Of a stretch of DNA of 8,076 nucleotides, positions 1 to 4,706 are shown piece after piece. Numbering within the stretch: the stretch's first letter is position 1; each line of letters starts with the position of its first letter. The DNA is from CAZCCC01 sp964535715. Lineage in GTDB: Bacteria > Patescibacteriota > Patescibacteriia > Buchananbacterales > UBA6539. A program made the translations under genes and the position numbers. The notes under the pieces are model-generated. The model made no database searches, was not told where the DNA came from, and worked only from the letters and a program-made list of their open reading frames with translations. The stretch is taken from NCBI GenBank assembly GCA_964535715.1, contig CAZHUO010000043.1:1-8076 (forward strand). The letters run 5' to 3'.

Positions 1-2
1 GG

Positions 3-98
3 GATGAAAACACCGAAGGAATTTACTATGTCGCATTTGACATGAAAGAGAACGTGATATTGATATTTTTTACTAAATATGATATAATAAAAAATTAG
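3..98 (+). CDS. Possible C-terminal end of an upstream gene (partial)
   Basis: The frame starting at base 3 is open from the window edge to a TAG at 96-98, giving about 31 residues with an alternating polar/hydrophobic pattern (for example GIYYVAFDMKENVILIFF) that could be the last beta strands of a protein. No family is recognisable. The promoter of the methyltransferase gene (60-88) lies inside this stretch. It would therefore either overlap the end of the gene or the frame is open by chance. The call is weak because the piece is short and cut by the window edge. Confidence 0.3.
   Translation, partial: DENTEGIYYVAFDMKENVILIFFTKYDIIKN
60..88 (+). promoter_or_regulatory. Sigma70-type promoter, extended -10, upstream of methyltransferase gene
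   Basis: A -35 box TTGATA (60-65, one change from TTGACA) is followed by a 17-bp spacer and a perfect -10 box TATAAT (83-88). A TG at 80-81 makes it an extended -10 (TGATATAAT). Transcription should start near 95, giving a leader of about 50 nt. The 12-mer ATGATATAATAA (79-90) recurs exactly at the kinase promoter (1006-1017). No operator is evident. Confidence 0.75.
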
Positions 99-131
99 TT
101 CTTTAAAACATTGTAAAAAACTCACGAAATG

Positions 132-136
132 AAAGG
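132..136 (+). promoter_or_regulatory. Ribosome binding site of the methyltransferase gene, inside a mini-ORF
   Basis: AAAGG at 132-136 ends 10 nt before the ATG at 147 and supports that start. The same bases lie inside a tiny open frame, ATG-AAA-GGT-TAA (129-140). This is probably chance, but it could compete for initiation. The next in-frame ATG, about codon 18, has no comparable Shine-Dalgarno sequence. Confidence 0.5.
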
Positions 137-146
137 TTAAAAAGTA

Positions 147-989
147 ATGGACAAAAATTTTGAACATAGACGTTGGCCATATATATTGGCATGGCCTTCT
201 ATGCAGCTGATAGTATTTATTGTTTTCCTTAAAAAGAAAATCCTTAATATTTTTGGTGTAAGTCCAAAAAGAAACTCGCTTTTTTTTGATGGGCTTGGTA
301 AAACTTGCAAATTTGTTAAAGATACTGCTGGTGCGGCTGATTCAATGCATGAGATATATAATTATCCATTTAAATGTGGTATTATTAGCGATTTTCATCA
401 AGGCTGTCTTAATTGTCAGGCAGTCAGGAATCGGTTCCGGCTGGACAAAATAATCATTGGAAAATTGATTGAGGCCTTACCTGAAAAAAAAGAAGTCAAA
501 ATTTTATCTTTGGCTAGCGGAACTGGTCAGGCCTTAATTGAGCTAATGGCTAAAATGCCTAACAGAAATATTAAAGCCTTATTTGTTGATCGAGACAATA
601 AATCACATGATATGGCGTTGGCTTTGGCTGAACAAAATTTTGTTGTTAACAAGATTTCATTTGTAGTTGATGACGCATTTGCCGTTGAAAAGTATTATGA
701 TTTTAAGCCAGATATCATAGAGGTCATAGGTCTTTTGGAATATCTTATGGATGAAGAGGCAATTGAGCTTATTCGTAAAATAAGAGGTATAATGGTTCCA
801 TGTGGCAAATTAGTAATTTCCAGTATAAGGAAGAATATTGAAACAAGATTTGTAACATGGGTAATTGACTGGCCAATGGTCTATCGTGAGCCAAAGCAGC
901 TTAAAAATCTGCTACATGCAGGTGGTTTTGTTAAAGTCTTTATTGACAAGGAACCTTTAAACATCCACTCTATAGCAGTAGCTGAATAG
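147..989 (+). CDS. Class I SAM-dependent methyltransferase, substrate unknown
   Basis: This is a 280-residue protein with a Rossmann-type methyltransferase domain from about residue 100 to the end. Visible motifs are motif I (KILSLASGTGQ, 118-128), the acidic end of strand 2 that would hold the SAM ribose (FVDRD, 146-150), motif III (FVVDDAF, 172-178), the motif IV region (PDIIEVIGLLEYL, 188-200) and the post-motif strand CGKLVISS (219-226). The first 100 residues are unusual. They include a hydrophobic stretch (about 12-28) followed by KKK, which could rest on the membrane, and a GCLNCQAVRNRF segment (86-97) just before the domain; two cysteines spaced CxxC (87, 90) are visible there. The R-rich segment before motif I recalls the PF12147 methyltransferase family, but I cannot confirm this. 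The substrate cannot be predicted. The gene has its own promoter upstream and a terminator hairpin straight after its TAG stop, so it is probably monocistronic. The fold is certain enough; the specific function is not. Confidence 0.85.
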   Translation: MDKNFEHRRWPYILAWPSMQLIVFIVFLKKKILNIFGVSPKRNSLFFDGLGKTCKFVKDTAGAADSMHEIYNYPFKCGIISDFHQGCLNCQAVRNRFRLDKIIIGKLIEALPEKKEVKILSLASGTGQALIELMAKMPNRNIKALFVDRDNKSHDMALALAEQNFVVNKISFVVDDAFAVEKYYDFKPDIIEVIGLLEYLMDEEAIELIRKIRGIMVPCGKLVISSIRKNIETRFVTWVIDWPMVYREPKQLKNLLHAGGFVKVFIDKEPLNIHSIAVAE

Positions 990-1015
990 ATATTTTTGCC
1001 GGGAAATGATATAAT
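987..1015 (+). promoter_or_regulatory. Extended -10 promoter of the kinase operon, nested in a terminator
   Basis: A perfect TATAAT (1010-1015) with the extended TG (1007-1008) is preceded at 17 bp by TAGATA (987-992), a 4/6 match to the -35 box that overlaps the TAG stop of the preceding gene. Predicted initiation near 1022 leaves only about 17 nt before the kinase ATG, without a Shine-Dalgarno sequence. The -10 core shares the 12-mer ATGATATAATAA with the promoter at 60-88. Confidence 0.6.
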
Positions 1016-1035
1016 AACATCAGATCCCGGTTTTT
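999..1035 (+). terminator. Intrinsic terminator after the methyltransferase gene
   Basis: CCGGGA (999-1004) pairs with TCCCGG (1025-1030). Inside, TGAT (1007-1010) pairs with ATCA (1019-1022) across a 2x2 AA/GA internal loop, leaving the 8-nt loop ATAATAAC. TTTTT (1031-1035) follows. The GC-rich 6-bp base plus U-tract is typical of an intrinsic terminator. It ends just 3 nt before the kinase start codon, so kinase transcription should depend on the promoter embedded in the hairpin. Confidence 0.7.
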
Positions 1036-1038
1036 ATT

Positions 1039-3249
1039 ATGTATTTTAATTTTTTAGCAATTAGTGCCTTAATTAACCTTCTAACTGCCATATTTTTTGG
1101 CCTGTTTGTGTTATTCAAAAATTATAAAAGAAAGGTTAATATTGTTTTTTCTTTATTTTCTTTATCATTGGCTATTTGGAGTTTTGGCTACTTCTTGTGG
1201 CAAATTTCTGATAATTATAACGACGCTTTATTTTGGTGTCGTTTTTTAATGTTTGGTGCGTCATTTATTTCAGTTACTTATTTACATTTTACCTTAGTTA
1301 TATTAGACAAAGAAAAAAAAAGAAAACTTTTTATTTTTTTTAGTTATCTATTTTTTTCTATATGCGCAATTTTTAATCTAACGCCATTAATGATTGAAAA
1401 TGTAAAACCGTTAATGTCGTTTAAATTTTGGCCTATTGCTGGACCGCTGTTTGGCTATTATTTATTTATATGGATAGCTTATGCCTTTTACGCTATTATC
1501 TTGCTTTTTGGTGCATATAGAAGATCTTCCAGCTTATTAAAAATCCAGTTGAAATACATTCTGATCGGCACTATTATTGGTTATCTTGGCGGTATCACCA
1601 ACTATTTTTTATGGTATCAAATTACTATATATCCATTCGGCAATATTAGTGCTTCCTTATATTTATTTTTTGTTGCATACTCAATTTTACGTTACCGTTT
1701 TATGGATATTAGAGTTATTTCTAGAAATTTGTTTATTTATTCTGGAATATCAATCTTAGTATATTTTTTTTTCTATTTTATTAACTGGTTTTATATAGAA
1801 CTATTTGGTGATATATTTTCAGCCAAAGCATATCTGGCCGGAATATTTATTACGCCATTATTTCTAGTAATTTTTTATGGTATCAGTAAAGTTTTAAAAT
1901 TAGTCGCCAATAAATATTTTTTTGCAGGTCTCTATAACTATCAAGAAACGATAAATAAGCTGGCTCAGGAGCTGAATTATTATAACGATTTGGATCAAAT
2001 AATCGGTTTAATAGTGGACACAATAAAACAGACAATGAAGCTTAACCGTGCTGGGATGCTGCTGGTCAACCCAAAGGAAAAGCCGATTCATTACAAAATC
2101 GCCAAAGTCATCGGCTTTAATGAACAAAACGGCATCAGTTTGGTTTTGGATAATTTCCTAACCAGGTATTTGCAAAAAACCCAAAAACCTCTGGTTAGAG
2201 AAGAGTTGATGCTTTTAAGTAGGGATTCAAAAAAGAAAGAAGAAAAAGAGGGCTTTAAAAGATTGCATGACCATATGCAGCACATCGAAGCTTCCATTTG
2301 TTTGCCTTTAATGAGTAATAACAAATTAATTGGCATAATTGTTTTGGGCTCAAAAAATTCCGGTGATGCTTATACTAAAGAAGATTTGGAATTGCTTACA
2401 ACATTGTCGTTTCAGGCCGGTATTGCCGTTGACAATGCAATATTATACAAAAAAGTTCAGGACTTCAATAAAAATTTAAAGCAAAGAGTTGATGAGCAGA
2501 CCGCTGAAATTCAAAGGAAAAATGTTTATTTGGAAGATCTGTTGAAGATGAAGGGGGAATTTTTGAATATTGCTTCCCATCAGCTGAAAACTCCGATTTC
2601 TATTACCCGCGGTTATCTTTCAATGATTATTGATGGCACAATTAAGGAAGCTAAAAAGAAAGCCGATGCAATAAATAAGGCGATGTACGGGATTGACCGG
2701 CTTAACAGGACGGTTAAGGATTTTTTGGATGCGTCTGACTTGGAAGGGAAAAATATTGAGCTAGAGATTGCCAAAACCGATATTTTGAAATTAATTAATG
2801 ACATAATAAATCAAAAGGAATTTATCGCCAAAACTAAAGGCTTAAAGCTGGAATTGCAAAATCAGCCAAAGAAAATTTTAATTGCAAATTTGGATTATTC
2901 ACGGCTTTTTGAAGCGCTTTCCAATTTGGTTGATAATGCGCTTTTTTATACGGAAAAAGGCTCTGTGACTATAACATTGGAATTTGTAAAAAATGAGATA
3001 AAAATAAAAATTCAAGATACCGGAATGGGAATTTCCAAAGATGAGCAGAAAAATCTATTTTCTAAATTTACCCGCGGAAAAAATGCAATTTTAGCCAAGC
3101 CGGACGGTTCAGGCCTGGGTTTATATATTGCCAAAAAAATTATAGAGCTTCATGGCGGCCAAATCAGTCTTGAAAGCGAACTTGGTAAAGGTACGACATT
3201 TATCATCACTTTGCCGATAAACTTGAAATCTAATACCCTGAAGACCTAA
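1039..3249 (+). CDS. Membrane sensor histidine kinase (multi-TM sensor, GAF, HisKA, HATPase)
   Basis: This 736-residue kinase autophosphorylates on a histidine and should pass the phosphate to the receiver encoded 11 nt downstream. The N-terminal third is very hydrophobic, with about eight or nine membrane helices (roughly 5-27, 33-55, 64-88, 97-117, 136-158, 171-193, 203-219, 229-251, 264-286). The first seven resemble the 7TM sensor of PF16927-type kinases. A GAF-like domain follows (about 310-470), ending in the helix SFQAGIAVDNAILY. A coiled-coil helix (about 470-505) leads to the H-box FLNIASHQLKTP with phospho-acceptor His514. The ATPase domain has the N-box (SNLVDNALFYT, Asn629/Asn633), G1 (DTGMGI, 660-665), the F-box (LFSKFTRG, 673-680) and G2 (GSGLGLYIAKK, 690-700). 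All catalytic motifs are intact. No Shine-Dalgarno sequence precedes the ATG, and the predicted leader is only about 17 nt. The ligand is unknown. Confidence 0.93.
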   Translation: MYFNFLAISALINLLTAIFFGLFVLFKNYKRKVNIVFSLFSLSLAIWSFGYFLWQISDNYNDALFWCRFLMFGASFISVTYLHFTLVILDKEKKRKLFIFFSYLFFSICAIFNLTPLMIENVKPLMSFKFWPIAGPLFGYYLFIWIAYAFYAIILLFGAYRRSSSLLKIQLKYILIGTIIGYLGGITNYFLWYQITIYPFGNISASLYLFFVAYSILRYRFMDIRVISRNLFIYSGISILVYFFFYFINWFYIELFGDIFSAKAYLAGIFITPLFLVIFYGISKVLKLVANKYFFAGLYNYQETINKLAQELNYYNDLDQIIGLIVDTIKQTMKLNRAGMLLVNPKEKPIHYKIAKVIGFNEQNGISLVLDNFLTRYLQKTQKPLVREELMLLSRDSKKKEEKEGFKRLHDHMQHIEASICLPLMSNNKLIGIIVLGSKNSGDAYTKEDLELLTTLSFQAGIAVDNAILYKKVQDFNKNLKQRVDEQTAEIQRKNVYLEDLLKMKGEFLNIASHQLKTPISITRGYLSMIIDGTIKEAKKKADAINKAMYGIDRLNRTVKDFLDASDLEGKNIELEIAKTDILKLINDIINQKEFIAKTKGLKLELQNQPKKILIANLDYSRLFEALSNLVDNALFYTEKGSVTITLEFVKNEIKIKIQDTGMGISKDEQKNLFSKFTRGKNAILAKPDGSGLGLYIAKKIIELHGGQISLESELGKGTTFIITLPINLKSNTLKT

Positions 3250-3260
3250 CTTCCTAAAAT

Positions 3261-3671
3261 ATGCCCCAACAAAAAAAAATTCTTTTCATTGAAGACGAAC
3301 CAAATTTGACTGATATTTATCATATCATTTTTGATTCTCATGGCTATAATTTTTTTTCCACGCCTGATGTTGATGAGGGAATGGTGCTTGCCCAGACTGA
3401 AAATCCCGACTTGATTTTGCTGGATATTATTCTACCGAAAAAAACAGGTGATAGTGTTGATATCTCCGCAAAACAAGGCTTTTCTTTTTTAGAAAAAGCA
3501 AAAAATAATCCAAAGACCAAAAATATTCCTATAATTGTTTTTACCAATTTGAATTCTTCCGCGGATCGGGTCAAAGCCAAAGAATTGGGTGCAATAGATT
3601 ATGTAGTTAAGGCCGATAATTTGCCGGAACAGATTTTCAAAAAAGTTGAAGCAATGCTGAATAAAAAATAA
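3261..3671 (+). CDS. Single-domain response regulator (receiver only)
   Basis: This 136-residue protein is a CheY-like receiver and nothing else. The acidic pair Glu11/Asp12 binds Mg2+, the phospho-acceptor is Asp55 (LILLDIILPK), the switch Thr is Thr95 (IIVFTN) and the conserved Lys is Lys117 (DYVVKAD). It starts 11 nt after the kinase stop with no clear Shine-Dalgarno sequence, so the two genes are surely co-transcribed and translation may be coupled. Between Asp55 and Thr95 there are 40 residues instead of the 30 seen in CheY. The extra residues (about 62-71, TGDSVDISAK) lie in the loop after strand 3, next to the active site. No output domain is present, so it must act by protein contact or as a phosphorelay intermediate. 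A stand-alone receiver next to its kinase is a common layout in CPR genomes. Confidence 0.93.
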   Translation: MPQQKKILFIEDEPNLTDIYHIIFDSHGYNFFSTPDVDEGMVLAQTENPDLILLDIILPKKTGDSVDISAKQGFSFLEKAKNNPKTKNIPIIVFTNLNSSADRVKAKELGAIDYVVKADNLPEQIFKKVEAMLNKK

Positions 3672-3693
3672 AGCCATCTGTGCATAACTTTTA

Positions 3694-3721
3694 TTGACAA
3701 AATAATTTGTGGTGGTAAAAT
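3694..3721 (+). promoter_or_regulatory. Strong sigma70-type promoter after the kinase operon
   Basis: A perfect -35 box TTGACA (3694-3699) is followed by a 16-bp spacer and the -10 box TAAAAT (3716-3721, 5/6), with an extended TG at 3713-3714. Initiation is expected near 3728. An inverted repeat ACAAA/TTTGT (3697-3701 and 3706-3710) overlaps the -35 box and spacer and might be an operator, although it is short. The next downstream gene of normal size starts only at 4061. Confidence 0.75.
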
Positions 3722-3786
3722 GAAATTAGAAAATATAAATTTATCAACATGGCGCGCACAAGCGCTTTATTTTATATAAAAATAAA

Positions 3787-3804
3787 CCAGGCATTAATGC
3801 CTGG
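3787..3804. repeat. Perfect 18-bp palindrome
   Basis: CCAGGCATTAATGCCTGG reads identically on both strands. It starts about 60 bp downstream of the predicted transcription start. As RNA it would form a stem of up to seven pairs (CCAGGCA/TGCCTGG) with a 4-nt loop. As DNA it is the size and symmetry expected of a binding site for a dimeric repressor. No U-tract follows, so it is not a terminator. Confidence 0.7.
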
Positions 3805-3866
3805 GTGCTCACGATAAATTGCCCTGAAGGGTCGGGCTACAAAAGCCAAATCCTTTTGAAAGGGGG

Positions 3867-3906
3867 CTGATAATCATGTTTCTTCAGGGACATTTCATGA
3901 TTGCAG
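3867..3906 (+). repeat. Hairpin with two mutually exclusive pairings
   Basis: AATCATG (3872-3878) pairs perfectly with CATGATT (3896-3902), and outside it CTG (3867-3869) pairs with CAG (3904-3906) across a small internal loop. The same ATG can instead form ATGTTTC (3876-3882) with GGGACAT (3887-3893), using two G-U pairs and a TTCA loop. The two folds share the 3876-3878 bases and cannot coexist. An AAAGGGGG Shine-Dalgarno-like run (3859-3866) lies just upstream, before an 11-codon frame starting at 3876. Confidence 0.4.
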
Positions 3907-4010
3907 ACTAGACATTTATGCCGGGGGGGGGTAAAAAATGAGTAAGTATGTCAAATGTATATCATCAATTATTAGAATCAATATGAATTTTTAAATAAAA
4001 AAAATTTCTC

Positions 4011-4045
4011 AACATAGCACAATCATTAGAGATTTTTTCTAAGAG
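4011..4045 (+). repeat. Partial copy (A) of the hairpin repeat, upstream of lipoprotein gene
   Basis: TCAACATAGC-C-AATC-TTAGA, then seven or so bases, then TCTAAGAG closely matches 4569-4605 downstream of the lipoprotein gene. Here the inner hairpin TTAGA/TCTAA (4026-4030 and 4038-4042) is kept, but the right outer arm (CGCTATGTT in the complete copy) is missing. The gene's ATG lies about where that arm and its U-tract would end. The hairpin sits 18 nt ahead of the start codon. The left arm AACATAGC (4011-4018) is the exact reverse complement of the right arm of the downstream copy (4612-4619). Confidence 0.6.
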
Positions 4046-4060
4046 ATAAATACAAATTTT

Positions 4061-4549
4061 ATGAAAAAATATATTATAACAATTTTTCTTTTAATCATTG
4101 GGTTAGGACTAGCTGCCTGTGATAAGCAGATGATATCTTCAGTGGTTAATGAAAATCAGAATATCAATACCAATATGACGGTTGCGACCACTACTGAAGA
4201 AATAGATGCATCGGATTGGCAGACGTATCGTAACGAAGAGTATGGGTTTAAGTTTAAGTATCCAATTGATTGGAAAATTGTGTATGAAAAAAAAGATGAT
4301 TTATGGTTTAAGGTGACTGTACAGGATAATTTTGTTATATCTAATATCCCAACTGGATTTGAAGATGCCAATTTTTTAGACTCAATTAACATCAGTGGTA
4401 AAATTTATAATAGATCTTCATTTGGTAATGCTGATTCTGTTAAGCATATTATTATGTTAGATGATGGTTGGTATATATATTACATTTATGATGATATTAA
4501 TGAATTAAATATTTTTGAAAAAATTATTTTTAGCTTTAATAAATTTTAG
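4061..4549 (+). CDS. Small lipoprotein with PsbP-like domain
   Basis: This 162-residue exported lipoprotein has a signal peptide with basic MKK, a hydrophobic core (IITIFLLIIGLGL) and a lipobox LAAC, so Cys20 should be lipidated and anchor the protein to the outer face of the cytoplasmic membrane. A low-complexity Asn/Thr-rich linker follows (about 28-50). A small domain starts at DWQTYRNEEYGFKFKYPIDW (52-71), the usual opening of PsbP-like domains in many Patescibacteria proteins, and ends with IFEKIIFSFNKF, which resembles the family's usual closing helix and strand. The family's molecular role outside photosystem II is not known. No good Shine-Dalgarno sequence precedes the ATG; the lipobox and signal peptide support this start. 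The gene is probably a single-gene transcription unit, from the promoter at 3694-3721 to the terminator at 4571-4627. Base composition is strongly AT-rich, like the kinase N-terminus. Confidence 0.88.
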   Translation: MKKYIITIFLLIIGLGLAACDKQMISSVVNENQNINTNMTVATTTEEIDASDWQTYRNEEYGFKFKYPIDWKIVYEKKDDLWFKVTVQDNFVISNIPTGFEDANFLDSINISGKIYNRSSFGNADSVKHIIMLDDGWYIYYIYDDINELNIFEKIIFSFNKF

Positions 4550-4570
4550 TAGTTTTATCAATAAAAAATC

Positions 4571-4627
4571 AACATAGCGCAAATCTTAGAAAGCTACTCT
4601 AAGAGTAAAACGCTATGTTTTATTTTT
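4571..4627 (+). terminator. Complete copy (B) of the hairpin repeat, probable terminator of lipoprotein gene
   Basis: AACATAGCG (4571-4579) pairs perfectly with CGCTATGTT (4611-4619). Nested inside, TCTTAGA (4584-4590) pairs perfectly with TCTAAGA (4598-4604) around a 7-nt loop, giving 16 bp in all. A T-rich tail (4618-4627) follows. It lies 21 nt after the lipoprotein stop. The left half is repeated upstream of the gene at 4011-4045, so the element is both a terminator-like hairpin and a member of a repeat pair. Confidence 0.65.
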
Positions 4628-4633
4628 CATGAA

Positions 4634-4668
4634 GCTTTTTATGTGAAAAGCATTTTCGCCATAGTGGC
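4634..4668 (+). promoter_or_regulatory. Two small hairpins in the M23 gene leader
   Basis: GCTTTT (4634-4639) pairs with AAAAGC (4646-4651) around a 6-nt loop, and GCCA (4658-4661) pairs with TGGC (4665-4668) around TAG. No clear -35/-10 pair can be assigned between the terminator at 4571-4627 and the M23 start. The promoter is therefore either weak and inside this interval, or the gene depends on read-through. Confidence 0.3.
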
Positions 4669-4692
4669 AGAAATATCTTGAACCTTGACAAC

Positions 4693-4699
4693 GAAAGGG
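4693..4699 (+). promoter_or_regulatory. Ribosome binding site of the M23 gene, possibly hairpin-masked
   Basis: GAAAGGG ends 7 nt before the ATG at 4707, the best Shine-Dalgarno sequence of any gene in the window. AACCTT (4681-4686) just upstream is nearly complementary to AAGGGTT (4695-4701, one bulged G), so the site could be partly sequestered in the mRNA. Confidence 0.65.
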
Positions 4700-4706
4700 T
4701 TGAAAA

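Larger units (their letters stand above)
3722..4060 (+). ncRNA. Candidate structured leader RNA or small RNA; no convincing gene
   Basis: This stretch between the receiver gene and the lipoprotein gene has no ORF longer than 22 codons. If the promoter at 3694-3721 is used, the lipoprotein mRNA would carry a leader of about 333 nt, because I see no terminator in between. In order it holds a perfect palindrome (3787-3804), small hairpins CCC-TGAA-GGG (3822-3831) and CCTT-TTGA-AAGG (3852-3863), a longer hairpin (3867-3906), nine consecutive G (3923-3931), an A/T-rich stretch (3986-4008) and a partial copy of a hairpin repeat (4011-4045). I tried to match known riboswitch cores (TPP, cobalamin, SAM, c-di-GMP, c-di-AMP, glycine) from memory and none fits. 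It could be a cis-regulatory leader, an independent small RNA, or decayed coding DNA. Confidence 0.35.

Noticed and set aside
2091..2336. 81-codon minus-strand frame opposite the GAF domain of the kinase
   Set aside because: The + strand frame is clearly coding through this region; the antisense translation resembles no family and is a shadow.
3986..4010. A/T-rich inverted repeat (AATTTTT...AAAAATT) as a terminator before the lipoprotein gene
   Set aside because: It has no GC pairs in the stem and no separate U-tract, so it would not terminate transcription.
3722..4060. CRISPR array, tRNA or rRNA in the gene-free interval
   Set aside because: There are no regularly spaced repeats, no cloverleaf with a T-loop GTTCRA and CCA end, and no rRNA signature sequences.
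4571..4619. Integron attC-like site, because a perfect inverted repeat follows a single small gene and is repeated upstream
   Set aside because: The arms do not carry the RYYYAAC/GTTRRRY core sequences, the fold lacks the typical extrahelical bases, and no integrase is present.
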